Positions 10,016-20,920 are shown, numbered from the stretch's first letter. The stretch is 64,000 nt of DNA from Cornus controversa (GCA_026545225.1 CM048853.1:42176755-42240754); one strand, 5' to 3'. Numbers and translations are program-made. Notes: generated by a model from the letters alone, not told the origin.

Positions 10016-13000
10016 ATGCCTCATAACTCTTCCCAACACCTTGAAACAATCATGTTCAAGGACAAATATTGCTCCATTGTCAGACCCCACAAACGATTAC
10101 AGTTGGCTTTCAGGGTCATATACTTCGTAGTTTCTTTGTCCAAGAAGGTTTTCAAGAACACCCGAATTCTCACCACAGCCATTCATAGCCCACCATACGT
10201 TGCAATTGATATTCAACCCATCAATGATGATGACAATGACGAGGATCACTTACCCTTTCTCGCAATTAACCAGAAGGCACTCGCCAACCTGGTTAAAGAT
10301 AGAGACTTTGACGGTCTCCATCAATTTGGAGGGGTCAAAGAAGTTGCAGCCATTCTTGAAACCAATGAGAAGTTCGGTATCAGTGGCAATAATGGTGACA
10401 CCAAGCAGAGAGTCAACGTGTTCGGCTCCAACACATACCAGAAGCCTCCAGCGAAAAGCTTCATCAGTTTTGTGATTGAAGCATTCAAAGATACAACAAT
10501 TATCATACTTCTGGTATGTGCAGTTCTCTCTCTTGGCTTTGGAATTAAGCAGCATGGCCTCAAGGAAGGGTGGTATGATGGAGGGAGCATCATTGTTGCT
10601 GTTGTGTTAGTTGTTGCAGTCTCTGCTATCAGTAACTTCAAGCAGGGAAGACAGTTTGAGAAGCTGTCAGAGGAGAGCAGCGACATAAAAGTGGAAGTAA
10701 TAAGAGATGGGCAACGACAACCCATATCAATCTTTGAAGTCGTAGTGGGTGACATTGTGTGTTTGAACATTGGTGATCAGATTCCTGCAGACGGATTGTT
10801 CTTCAATGGTCACTCGTTGAAGGTGGACGAATCTAGCATGACGGGTGAAAGTGATCATGTTGAAGTCAACGAGGCCACGAATCTGTTTCTGCTTTCTGGT
10901 ACAAAGGTGACAGATGGCTACGGTCACATGCTTGTCACTGCAGTAGGCATGAACACAGCATGGGGCCAGATGATGAGCTCCATAAGCCGTGACTTGGACG
11001 AGGAGACTCCATTGCAAGTCCGCCTCAATAAGCTGACTTCTTTTATTGGGAAGATTGGTTTGTTGGTGGCTTTCCTTGTTCTCGTGGTTTTGCTGATTCG
11101 TTACTTCACAGGACACACAGAAGACCAAAGCGGGCACCGGGAATTCAACGGTGGCAAGACCAAAACCGATGAGATCATGAATGTCATGGTGCGTATCATT
11201 GCTGCAGCAGTTATAATAGTTGTGGTGGCAATCCCAGAGGGTTTGCCTTTGGCTGTCACTCTGACTCTGGCTTATTCGATGAAGAAAATGATGGCTGACA
11301 ATGCCATGGTCAGGAAACTCTCTGCCTGTGAGACGATGGGTTCAGCTACAACAATCTGCACAGACAAAACAGGCACGCTTACATTAAACCAAATGAAGGT
11401 CACTGAGTTTTGGATGGGAAAAGAGGAAGCAAAAGACAAAACATCATCAGAACTAGCCCCAAATTTTCTTGAATTGCTACAAGAAGGTATTGGTTTAAAT
11501 ACAACAGGAGAAGTTTATAGACCAGTATCTACATCAACTCCTGAGATTTCTGGTAGTCCAACTGAGTCGGCCATTCTCTCTTGGGCCGTGTTTGATTTGA
11601 ATATGGATCTTGATGAAATAAAGCAAGTTAATGAAATTCTCCACGTAGAAGCTTTCAATTCGGAGAAGAAACGAAGTGGGGTTCTGGTGAGGAGAAAAGG
11701 TGGAGAGACAGTTCATACACACTGGAAGGGAGCTGCAGAGATGATTCTCGCAAAGTGTTCAAATTACTATGCAACAAGCGGGATGATCGTAGCAATGGAT
11801 GTTTCAGAGAGAATGCAGATTGAAACAATTATTAAAGATATGGCAAATAAAAGCCTGCGATGCATTGCTTTTGCATACAAAAAAGTCGCAGGAGAATGTT
11901 TACAGGGCAATGAAAAGCTCGACGAAGCTGGTCTGACATTATTGGGGCTGGTGGGTTTGAAGGACCCATGTCGACCAGGTGTTGGAGCAGCAGTACAGTC
12001 ATGCAGGGATGCTGGAGTTGAAATCAAAATGATCACTGGAGACAATATGTTCACTGCAAAAGCTATAGCTACTGAATGTGGCATTCTCAAACCCAATGAC
12101 GATTCAAATGATGCAGTAGTAGAAGGTGTAACATTCAGAAATTACTCAGAGGAAGAGAGAATGTTGAAGGTCGAATCTATCCGTGTGATGGCCAGATCAT
12201 CCCCGTTTGACAAGCTTCTGATGGTGCAATGTTTGAAGCAGAAAGGGCACGTGGTAGCAGTCACAGGCGATGGAAACAATGATGCGCCCGCACTCAAAGA
12301 AGCAGATATTGGACTCTCCATGGGGATCCAAGGCACAGAAGTGGCAAAAGAGAGCTCCGATATAGTCATCTTGGATGATAATTTTGCCTCTTTGGTGACA
12401 GTTTTGAGTTGGGGCAGGTGTGTTTACAACAATATTCAAAAGTTCATCCAATTTCAACTCACAGTCAATGTTGCTGCCCTAGTCATCAACTTTGTTGCTG
12501 CACTATCATCTGGTGAAGTCCCACTTACAGCAGTCCAGCTGTTGTGGGTAAATCTCATTATGGACACGTTGGGAGCTTTAGCCTTGGCCACTGAGCAACC
12601 CACTAATGATGTCATGAAGAAGCCACCAGTCGGTCGAACTGAACCGCTTATAACAAGAGTCATGTGGAGGAACTTAATTGCTCAGGCCTTGTATCAGGTC
12701 ACAGTTTTGCTGATCTTGGAGTTCAAGGGAAGGTCTATCTTTCACGTGAACGAGAAGGTCAAGGACACCCTCATTTTCAATAGTTTTGTTCTCTGCCAAG
12801 TTTTTAATGAGTTTAATGCGCGGAAGCTGGAGAAGAAGAACGTATTCAAGGGGATACTGAAGAACAAACTGTTTCTATGGATTGTTGGGATAACAGTAGT
12901 TCTTCAAGTGGTTATGGTGGAGCTTCTCAAGAGGTTTGCTAATACTGAAAGGCTGAATTGGGGCCAATGGGGTGCATGCATTGGGATTGGTGCATTGTCA

Positions 13001-13087
13001 TGGCCAATTGGTTGGCTTGTCAAGTACATTCCAGTCTCCAGTGAACACTTTCGCAGCCTTCCAACATATAGAGTTTCGGTACCCTGA
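10016..13087 (+). CDS. Autoinhibited plasma-membrane-type Ca2+-ATPase, ACA12/13-like, copy 1
   Basis: A 1023-residue type IIB P-type ATPase that would export Ca2+ from the cytosol using ATP. The N-terminal basic amphipathic stretch (about residues 23-50, KRLQLAFRVIYFVVSLSKKVF) is in the place of the calmodulin-binding autoinhibitory region. Two membrane helices (about 159-177, 188-206) precede the actuator domain with TGES at 276-279. TM3-TM4 (about 345-416) carry PEGLP at 407-411. The phosphorylated aspartate is D450 in DKTGTL, the nucleotide-binding KGAAE is at 571-575, TGDN at 674-677 and GDGNNDAPAL at 751-760. Six C-terminal helices include TM6 NLIMD with N846 and D850. All key residues are present. 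There is no intron, as known for Arabidopsis ACA12 and ACA13. The first ATG is used in both copies. The C-terminus extends past KYIPVS. Plasma-membrane location is inferred from the family. Confidence 0.95.
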   Translation: MPHNSSQHLETIMFKDKYCSIVRPHKRLQLAFRVIYFVVSLSKKVFKNTRILTTAIHSPPYVAIDIQPINDDDNDEDHLPFLAINQKALANLVKDRDFDGLHQFGGVKEVAAILETNEKFGISGNNGDTKQRVNVFGSNTYQKPPAKSFISFVIEAFKDTTIIILLVCAVLSLGFGIKQHGLKEGWYDGGSIIVAVVLVVAVSAISNFKQGRQFEKLSEESSDIKVEVIRDGQRQPISIFEVVVGDIVCLNIGDQIPADGLFFNGHSLKVDESSMTGESDHVEVNEATNLFLLSGTKVTDGYGHMLVTAVGMNTAWGQMMSSISRDLDEETPLQVRLNKLTSFIGKIGLLVAFLVLVVLLIRYFTGHTEDQSGHREFNGGKTKTDEIMNVMVRIIAAAVIIVVVAIPEGLPLAVTLTLAYSMKKMMADNAMVRKLSACETMGSATTICTDKTGTLTLNQMKVTEFWMGKEEAKDKTSSELAPNFLELLQEGIGLNTTGEVYRPVSTSTPEISGSPTESAILSWAVFDLNMDLDEIKQVNEILHVEAFNSEKKRSGVLVRRKGGETVHTHWKGAAEMILAKCSNYYATSGMIVAMDVSERMQIETIIKDMANKSLRCIAFAYKKVAGECLQGNEKLDEAGLTLLGLVGLKDPCRPGVGAAVQSCRDAGVEIKMITGDNMFTAKAIATECGILKPNDDSNDAVVEGVTFRNYSEEERMLKVESIRVMARSSPFDKLLMVQCLKQKGHVVAVTGDGNNDAPALKEADIGLSMGIQGTEVAKESSDIVILDDNFASLVTVLSWGRCVYNNIQKFIQFQLTVNVAALVINFVAALSSGEVPLTAVQLLWVNLIMDTLGALALATEQPTNDVMKKPPVGRTEPLITRVMWRNLIAQALYQVTVLLILEFKGRSIFHVNEKVKDTLIFNSFVLCQVFNEFNARKLEKKNVFKGILKNKLFLWIVGITVVLQVVMVELLKRFANTERLNWGQWGACIGIGALSWPIGWLVKYIPVSSEHFRSLPTYRVSVP

Positions 13088-13186
13088 AACAGACAACCAC
13101 AATTAGGTGTTGCATCAAAATCATATTTGTTCAACTTTCTGGTAGAATTCAGAAGACAATCTTTATTGCTTTAACATTTCTCTGAT

Positions 13187-14576
13187 GGTTGTCAAAATTC
13201 TGATTCAGATCGTACGATTCTACAATTCAAAATCAACAAATCGCATCTAAATCTTTTCTGGAGTAGAATCGTAGTACAATCAGTAAAATTCCATGTAGAA
13301 TCGTATAATCCTTCGATTCTACCGATTCCACACAACAAGTAATTTGGACCAAATTAAATAAGTTATTTGGGTTTTGTTTAGTTACTTGAGCCACAACTTA
13401 AATAAGTTAGAAAGCCCAAACATTTTGGGCCCAATTTACTTACAAAAGACAGAAAAAAAAAGAAAAATTTTAAACTAAAGTACTAAAAATAAAATATGAT
13501 CTAGGATTGTAGAGCTCGAAGTTTCTTCTCTTCTTGACTCTCTCTCTTTGCTTTTTATGGCTCTACCAAACTCCAGTAGTCAACCAGCGCGACCTCGTCA
13601 AGTCTTTCCGACTAGCTCTAGCAGCAAACTCTAGCTAACTCCAGCCACCAGCTTTTTCGAAAAGCTCCTCTTCTAAGTCAAAGATACATATCTTCTCCGG
13701 ACTCCATCTATTACATTTTATTTTCACTTCTCTCTTTTCTTAACCAAAAATCCAACATTCTGTAATGTTTTGGAAATAAATTATAAGCAATGAAAAAAGT
13801 CATTGGCTCACTCTATCAGTGTGTCTGGGTCTTGAATGGTGCAATGTAAGAAGTGAGAACAAAATCAATCAATGGCGTATTCCAATTTCTATAATATTTT
13901 TACCATATTTAATTTTCATTGATGCTTGTATATCCATTGCCCTAATTATTCTAAAGGAGTACAAATTTTCAGTGCTGTTTATTTTTCATCCAAATAGTTG
14001 ATTACTGTCTGCTAAGTCCAGTGTTGACAGTTAAACATGTATTGCTCTAAACAAATAAGTCGCACATTAATATTGATGATACATATTTCCTGGATTCTGA
14101 AACTTGATTACAAATTGAGTGCTTCAAGGGCAGTATATCTTTCAAATATTACAACAAAATAATAATGAGATGCAAATATGGATCCTTACATGATTGAGAT
14201 ATGTAACCAAAAAAATAAAAATAAAAATTAGCAGAAAAAAAGAATGGATATTCGAAGATGTCTAAATATATATTTTCTAGATTGAATCAGTATTTAAGTA
14301 TTGGTTGCAGGGGATGATTATGGAAAAAATTTAAGCTACATCTTCTTAGATATATGTTTGAATTTATCCCTAACTATATTTGGAGTGATATTTTTATATA
14401 TATTTGTGTTTTATGCTTATTGTTGCTATATTTTAGAGGTATTATTGTTTAAAAAATTAGTTTGAATTTTTTTTTTACTAGTTTTGTAGAATCTAACGAT
14501 TCATGATCCAATTTTACGATTCCGATTCTACGAAACCCCCTCACCGATCCTATGTAGAATCCCGATCCTGACAACC
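13187..14576. mobile_element. TIR-like element downstream of gene 1 (pre-duplication)
   Basis: Begins GGTTGTCA at 13187 and ends TGACAACC at 14576. Just inside both ends are clustered GATTCTAC/GTAGAATC motifs in both directions, as in non-autonomous DNA transposons with subterminal repeats. The interior has a short GC-richer patch (about 13555-13690). No transposase is recognised. A collinear copy lies downstream of gene 2 (35957-37360), so it was present before the duplication. No convincing target duplication is seen, and the superfamily is left open. Confidence 0.5.
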
Positions 14577-15749
14577 TTATTTCTTGGGTCTCTCAATAGT
14601 TTCCCTCGGAGGTTTTCAGAATTTCAGTTCCTGTGAATATTGATCAAACTAAATGGCAATACATCCTTTAGGTCTTGAATAGAAGGTTTCCCTAGGGAGT
14701 AATTTTCTTGCTTCAGTGTCTCGATATTTCAAAACAACATGTGCACTTTATTATCATGTTATCAATTTATATTGCAAGTTCTACTGGACGTCTATTTTGA
14801 AGTGATTCATCAGACATGCATCATTTCCCATGAATTAATTTATTTTTATCTACATGGTTCCTCCACACACTAATTTGTACTTTATTTGAAGGATTAAAAA
14901 GGAACAAACTTAATTCATTTCTCAGAGCATTTGAAACTTAGTATAGCCCATGCAACTTCAAGGATTCAATCGTATAAATCGACTGTCACATTCACATATT
15001 CTGTTTGGCAGTGAATTTTTTCCCCCACCCTTTTGTTAATAAGTTTCACATATTTTCTCTTTCAACCCATATCAGGTTACTGATTTCCCATACCTTTATA
15101 TAAGGAGAGAAGTCAATTTCAAATCTTAATTATTCCACTTGAAGTTGGGTTAAAAACTGTGTGTTTATTTTCGTTCTCTTCAGTTGAAACAGGGAAGATA
15201 TTGCATTCAAGACAATTTCTAATAAATTACAAGAATTGATTACCAGCAAAACAATATTTTAGTGAGGCTTGTGTTAAACAAATGGGCAATTAACAGAAGT
15301 AAATGGCATAGTCAATGTGTAAGTGTGTGCAGTGTGCACACATAGAGATCCACATGTATATACACGCACGCACGCACGCACGCACACACACATACAAATA
15401 TATATAGAGAGAGAGAGTAATTGTACCTCCGTATAAAAGCTCCTTGACTGTGGGGACCCAGAAAACTGATACTCCATATAATTGTACGGCCTGAAAATTG
15501 AACAATTTGTTTATGTCTAGGGTTTTTTAAGGAGGGGACAACACAAACTTGTCTGGCCGCTGTGGGGTCGAGGAATATACACCATTGGACTGGTCTACAA
15601 GAATGCCTTACCAGATTTGGGTTTTTGGAGTGGAATCGGGTTGACCCACTACGCAATGGATCATTTTGTGGGTGACGTATGTTCAACCGTCTAAAAGGGT
15701 TTTTATTTTAAAATATTGCTTTTAAATATGTTCATAGCCATTAAAAATT
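14577..15749. other. Intergenic 3' flank, segment A
   Basis: No recognised gene. The stretch aligns with segment B in two parts, 37361-37731 and 41285-42130, separated there by a 3.5 kb insertion. It includes a CGCA/CACA microsatellite at 15364-15392. A minus-strand open frame at 15312-15686 (124 codons) is partly conserved in segment B (41667-42074, 135 codons) but resembles no family I know. Confidence 0.5.
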
Positions 15750-16803
15750 GGACAAATTACACTTACTTCCCCTTTAGATTGACTTTATTACAATTACCTT
15801 TCCTCTAGTTTTGCATATTACACTTATCCCCTCTCAGTTACAGATTATAACTGTTGTTAACGAAAAATGTAAAATTACCCTTATACCATTTACACTTACC
15901 TCCCCTCTCACCACAACTATGTTTTGAAATATTACACTTACTCCCCTCTAATTTCGACGTTTGTAACAAATACCCCCTTATCGTCAGCAACACTAAATGT
16001 CCATATTTAAAGATTTATATGACGAAAATATGAAATTATAATTGTGCCCTTATTATTATATAAATAATTTATTTAAAACCTATTTTGTCACAATTACATT
16101 ATATGTACCCTCACACATATTTCTATAAATCCTAAAGGCTAAAATGTTTCAAATGATCAAAACTTATTACATTTTATTCAAAGTGTCTGTCAAACACTTA
16201 GTATAAAGATAAACTCCAAAATCTATTAGTTTTCATCATTCATCATTATAATATCATTATCTAAATCGATATAATTGAAAACAAACAAGGACTAAAACTA
16301 AATGATATATTGACAAGTATATAAATATAAAACTGGCAATAAATTTAGAGAGAGAGAAAGAGAAGATGATAAGCGAATATGTAGAAGAAAATGATCTATG
16401 AATTTTCTTTAGTTGGAGTTAGATTTGTCTTTTTCCACAAGCAACATAGGAAAAAAGTTTTCCTACAAATATTTGAAGAGTATTTTTGTCATATAAATAT
16501 TCAAATTTGGTCACACTAGCATTCACCATCACTGATAGTTAGTGTTGCTAACGATAAAATGGTATTTGTTACAAACATCTAAATTAGAGGGGGTAAGTGT
16601 AATATTCCAAAACACAGGAATGGTGAATGTAATAAGTCAATCTAGAGGGGAGGTAAGTGTAAATGGCATAAGGGTAATTTTACATTTTCTGTTAACAACT
16701 GTTAAAATCTGTTAGTGAGAGGGGTGTAAGTGTAATATGCCAAACTAGAGGAAAGATAGCTGTAATAAAGTCAATCTAAAAGAGAGGTAAGTGTAATTTG
16801 CCC
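15750..16803. mobile_element. Mutator-type non-autonomous element with long TIRs
   Basis: The ends read GGACAAATTACACTTAC on the left and, in reverse complement, GGGCAAATTACACTTACC on the right. The inverted repeats extend over 100 bp (blocks such as TTACACTTACCTCCCCTC and AAAATTACCCTTAT). Flanking 9-bp repeats are TTAAAAATT (15741-15749) and TTAAAATTT (16804-16812). Segment B is uninterrupted here (CCATTAAAATTTTTAGTTC near 42128), so this inserted after the duplication. 1054 bp, no coding capacity. The 9-bp duplication fits Mutator. Confidence 0.8.
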
Positions 16804-17030
16804 TTAAAATTTTTAGTTCAAATGAGCTTTTGAATAAAATAATTTTGTAATTTTTAAAACTCCCTTCTAAATAGAAGTTCTAGATTTTAGGTATAGTGTT
16901 TTTACTCATTTTTTATGAAAACAATTTCATCAATTATTTTATAAAGTTATGTTATTATCAAAATATAATAATATTATATTAAAAAACACTATTGTAAAAT
17001 TAGCAATAGAAATGCTTTAAAAAATATTAA

Positions 17031-17376
17031 GGTTAAATACAATGGCATCTCCTGAGTTTGGCCTAATTACACTCCACTGAAACTTTTTGAAATTCTTGCA
17101 CTCACCTCCCCTGAGGTTTGCGAACGTTTTACAAATGCACCCCTCCGTCCAAATTTTCGTGAAGTCTATCCAAAAATATATATAAACTGGCTGAAATACC
17201 CTAACTCCATATAAAATATATTTCTTAACCTTTACAAAGTCACTTATTTACAGAAATACCTCATATTTTATGCTAACTTTACCCTTAAATGAAATTCAAT
17301 CAAAATGATCATTAAATGCATGATAAGTCACTGTTACAAATACCATTTTCAGAACATATTATTTTCGATTATAAAT
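17031..17376. mobile_element. Single Mutator/MITE-like arm at the end of segment A
   Basis: After the last base shared with segment B comes GGTTAAATACAATGGCATCTCCTGAG and phrases such as CACTCACCTCCCCTGAGGTTTG. These resemble the terminal arms of the long-TIR elements at 15750 and 42373, though not the same family. No matching opposite arm was found to the right. It may be the left end of a larger element truncated by later events. No gene. Confidence 0.4.
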
Positions 17377-18260
17377 ATACCCAAAATAACAATTTGCTAT
17401 TTTTTTGGTTGATATAGTATGTATAAATGAATCAAAATAGTGTAGATGATTTTTTGGTTTATTTAGATATACCCAAAATTATTTCTTCATTCTTTGTTTT
17501 GTGTGAAGTATAATTATATATATACCCAAAATAACAATTTGATAAGTTTTTGGTTGATATAGTATATATAGATGAACCAAAATAATATAGTGTCATTTTT
17601 GGTTTATTTAGATATACCCAAAATTATTTCTTTATTCTTTGTTTTGTGTGAAGTATAATTATATATATACCCAAAATAACAATTTGATAATTTTTTTGTT
17701 GATATAGTATGTCTAGATGAACCAAAATAGTATAGAGTCTCATTTTTGGTTTATTTAGATATACCCAAAATTATTTCTTCATTCTTTGTTTTGTGTGAAG
17801 TATAATTATATATATATACCAAAATAACAATTTGCTATTTTTTTGGTTGATATAGTATGTATAAATGAATCAAAATAGTGTAGATGATTTTTTGGTTTAT
17901 TTAGATATACCCAAAATTATTTCTTCATTCTTTGTTTTGTGTGAAGTATAATTATATATATACCCAAATAACAATTTGATAATTTTTTTGTTGATATAGT
18001 ATATATAGATGAACCAAAATAATATAGTGTCATTTTTGGTTTATTTAGATCTACCCAAAATTATTTATTTATTCTTTGTTTTGTGTGAAGTATAATTATA
18101 TATATACCCAAAATAACAATTTGATAATTTTTTGGTTGATATAGTATGTATAGATGAACCAAAATAGTATAGAGTGTTATTTTAGATTTATTTAGATATA
18201 CCCAAAATTATTTCTTCATTCTTTGTTTTGTGTGAAATATATTATGTAACTTTACATCAA
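17377..18260. repeat. Satellite of ~145 bp units with a three-unit higher-order pattern
   Basis: Six units start near 17377, 17519, 17665, 17812, 17957 and 18103, each beginning TATACCCAAA(A)TAACAATTTG and ending TTTGTTTTGTGTGAAGTATAA. Units 1 and 4 share CTATTTTTTTGG and AATGAATCAAAATAGTGTAG. Units 2 and 5 share ATATATAGATGAACC and AATAATATAGTGTC. Units 3 and 6 share AATAGTATAGAGT. The order is therefore A-B-C-A-B-C with a higher-order period near 436 bp. Confidence 0.85.
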
Positions 18261-18286
18261 ATTGTTATTTTGTATAATGTAGATAA

Positions 18287-18640
18287 ATGAGCTTGCATAG
18301 ATCTTCATATTCTACTAATTCTAGTAAAAGATGTGTGTCATCCCCATCCATATTCTCCAACAGGCTATGTTGGTGTGAGACCAGGGCAACAGTAAGGATA
18401 TCTGAGTCCAAGGATAACTCAGGAAAACTCTTCTACTATTGTGAAAAAGACGTGTGTCATTTTTTCGCATGGTGGGAACCTCCTCAATACACAACAAATC
18501 AAGACATATTTGGTAATGGTGGAATTGATAAATATATCGTACCAAATGGAATGGGTGGTGGTGGTGGACCTATTGGTGCTAGAATGGGTGGTGGTGGACC
18601 TATTGGTGCTGGAATGGGTGGTGGTGGTGGTGGTGGATGA
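18287..18640 (+). CDS. Small GRF-type zinc-finger protein with Gly-rich tail, possibly frameshifted
   Basis: A 117-residue frame. Residues 28-65 (CWC...T...N(S)GKLFYYCEKDVCHFFAWW) match the GRF zinc-finger pattern, with ligands C28, C30, C52 and C57. A Met-Gly-rich repeat encoded by GGT triplets (about residues 89-117) follows and ends in a stop. Just past it the +1-shifted frame continues as GSVGAGMGGGF and then a hydrophobic segment (about 18702-18780) that would form a C-terminal membrane anchor. Similar small plant GRF proteins often end in such a helix (recalled, not checked). Slippage in the GGT tract probably shifted the frame, so this may be a damaged gene. It converges with the MULE at 19668-23957 and could belong to it or be a host gene. 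Role unknown; GRF fingers are reported to bind nucleic acid. Confidence 0.6.
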   Translation: MSLHRSSYSTNSSKRCVSSPSIFSNRLCWCETRATVRISESKDNSGKLFYYCEKDVCHFFAWWEPPQYTTNQDIFGNGGIDKYIVPNGMGGGGGPIGARMGGGGPIGAGMGGGGGGG

Positions 18641-18785
18641 GGGATCTGTTGGTGCTGGAATGGGTGGTGGATTTGTTAGTGGCATGGATGCTTGGGTAAC
18701 AATGATAAGAGCAGTTACTTTTGCAAGCATATTCATGTGTTGTGTTACTATGACAATGGTCTTGATTGCTTTTATTTTTAAGTAA

Positions 18786-19667
18786 CAATGGTTATGTATG
18801 TTAATTAATGATGTAATGGACCTTATAGTTCTTTTCTTATTAATGAACTTCCAGGTTAATTGTTGTGCATTTAGTCGCCTACTGAAAGTGGTTATTTGGT
18901 TGAATTTTTTGGTCAATTTCTGAAAAAGGTTAGTTTGTTCTAGTTTTTTGGTCACTTTCTGAAAGTTGTTATTTTCTGAAAATGATTTTTTTTTTTTGTC
19001 ACTTTTTGTTGGTCAATTAAACTTTGATCATCTATAAGTTTAGTCACAAATTCACTTTTTAAAACTTAATGCAAACAAATATTGTCAAGCAATTTCAGCA
19101 CTAACAAACATCACACGTATAAGTAAAGAAAACACATTATATGGGTATCCATAATTGATAACTTAGAATAGTGATCATAGTCAGATTACAACATAATTGT
19201 CTTAAACATCACTGCCACATCATAGGGGCATCCAACAAACAGCATATAAATTGTCTTCAACATCACTGTTTTAATTACATTTAAATCACCAAAAACTCAT
19301 ATCACAAAAAAAATATATAGACTAGGCTTGCAAGTTAGTATCCACCATAGCCCACATTAGCAAAAAATATAGAGTGGGCTTCCAAGTTAGCACCCATCAA
19401 TACTTACAACCCCATGTACAACCATCTACAAAAAAATTGCTAATGCCTGCAAGAAGAAGTAAACTTTCAACATCAGTTTGTAAAAAGAATATAAAAAAGA
19501 GACCAAATACCACAAGAGACCATTACTTACATCAACATCCCAAAAGAGAGATAAAATACTATATCAATATCATCAAAACAGAGACCAAATACTACTTCCT
19601 GTCACCTACAGATAGAAATAAAGGTTAAAAATTACATTCAATACAAATATGAACAAAATAAATGAGA
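18786..19667. other. Intergenic between GRF gene and MULE remnant
   Basis: AT-rich, with a local repeat of the phrase TTTTTTGGTCA(A/C)TTTCTGAAA (about 18904-19010). An open frame at 19374-19628 on the + strand is A-rich, with no recognisable domain. No gene is called. Confidence 0.4.
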
Positions 19668-19703
19668 TCAAATGAATAGAAATAGAATATTTTCATTACT
19701 TAC

Positions 19704-19973
19704 ACTAGTAACACCACTGTTTTGACTTCCCAGTTCACCAATTCCACCATTCCCAATTATAACTCTTAATGCAGATGTAGAAGCTCCTGGAGGTGCTTCA
19801 TTTGTTGTGACACCATTCCCCATTGTAGCTGCAGATGCACTAGTAACACCACTGTTTTGACTTCCCAGTTCACCAACTCCACCATTCCCAACTGTAACTC
19901 TAATTGCAGATGTAGAAGCTCCTGCAGGTGCTTCATTTGTTGTGACACCATTCCTCACAGTAGCTGCAAATTC
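19704..19973 (-). repeat. 135-bp in-frame tandem repeat in the MULE C-terminal tail
   Basis: ACTAGTAACACCACTG starts at 19704 and again at 19839, 135 bp apart, and both copies stay open in the minus-strand frame. Each copy encodes GNGVTTNEAP-GASTSA-RV-GNGG-GELGSQNSGVTS with a few substitutions. It looks like a recent tandem duplication in a disordered tail. Confidence 0.8.
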
Positions 19974-20920
19974 TTATATAGATGTTCCTGCTATTGTTTC
20001 ACCTAGTGTGCCACCATGGCCTCTGGCTCTTGCTGCAGATGTTCTAGCCCTTGTTGCAGCTTCTCTAAACCTTGTTACACTTACTCATGCTCTACCTCTA
20101 GCTGCTCTAGCTACTGCACTTGCTCTCCCTGCTACTGCTCTAGCCCTTGCTGTAGATCTAGCTGGTGTAGAAGCTCTTGTTGTTGCTGCAATTTCTGTTG
20201 CTATTGGTGCCCTTTGGCATCCTCTTTTGTTATGGCTCATTCATTTGCAAATGCTACACCTCACAATGCAGCTTCTCTGACCAGGCAATGGTTCATCCAC
20301 CTCCCTTCTTCTATTCCTCCTGGGTCTACTTGGATTTCTCTTAAGTGGTGAAGGTTTAAGTGGGGTATGCTCTACATCAAGCCACATGCTTTCATGGTGC
20401 AATGGATGGATCATACTTGCATAAGTTTGCAGGTATTTGTCTTTATTATAATAATTGCGACAGAACTCTTTAATTTTTATGCCCTGCAACAAGTCTTGTT
20501 TTCCAGGTTCACAATAAAACTTATCCCTTCTTCTGTCACTTCATATTCAAACCCCTCAGCCCAGATAACCCTGCAATTCATTGAATCCTTTGTGGCCTTG
20601 TTCAACCTCTTTCTCAATTTAGGAGCAGCAGTACACTACCACCCTACCACTTTCTAGAACCTTTTCTGTAACTTAAACATCAGTTTGCTCCTAATTATAT
20701 CCAAGATACCAAGTACACACCTCATCCTAATGTCCCCAAGCCAGGAATTGAAGGACTCAACATGGTTATTTGTATTATTTTCACACTTCACCCTTGGGTC
20801 AAATCTATGCATGCACCATGTGTCCACTTGGTGATCAAGCAACCAGTCATATTCCTTTGGTGAATAGTTTCTGATTCCTGTCATTTCTTCTTTAAAGACA
20901 ACTGTGCATGCCTTTGCAGT

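Larger units (their letters stand above)
5857..17030 (+). repeat. Segment A of the tandem Ca2+-ATPase duplication
   Basis: From GTATGACTTACCA(A/G)ATCCATG near 5857 onward, long stretches align collinearly with segment B (from about 25491). Matching pairs include 6062-6330 with 28322-28680, 6520-6600 with 29108-29200, 7230-7620 with 29230-29640, 7779-7970 with 30399-30590, 8170-10015 with 31130-32796, the coding regions, 13088-14960 with 35815-37730, 14890-15720 with 41285-42115, and 16804-17030 with 42130-42360. The last common words are GCTTTAAAAAATATT (about 17031 and 42354). The left edge lies close to the Tat LTR end. Confidence 0.85.

Noticed and set aside
10200-13134. Many open frames of 60-150 codons antisense or shifted within the first ATPase
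   Set aside because: They overlap a strongly supported pump reading frame and show no domains. The same shadows recur in the second copy because the DNA is similar.
15274-15505. Frames rich in Cys-Val-Arg-Ala (VCVRACVRA)
   Set aside because: Product of a CGCA/CACA microsatellite on the opposite strand.
19942-20351. Leu/Ala-rich and Cys/Ser-rich open frames on the + strand
   Set aside because: They are antisense to the Ala/Arg-rich tail and zinc-knuckle region of the MULE; the composition is a by-product of repeated codons.
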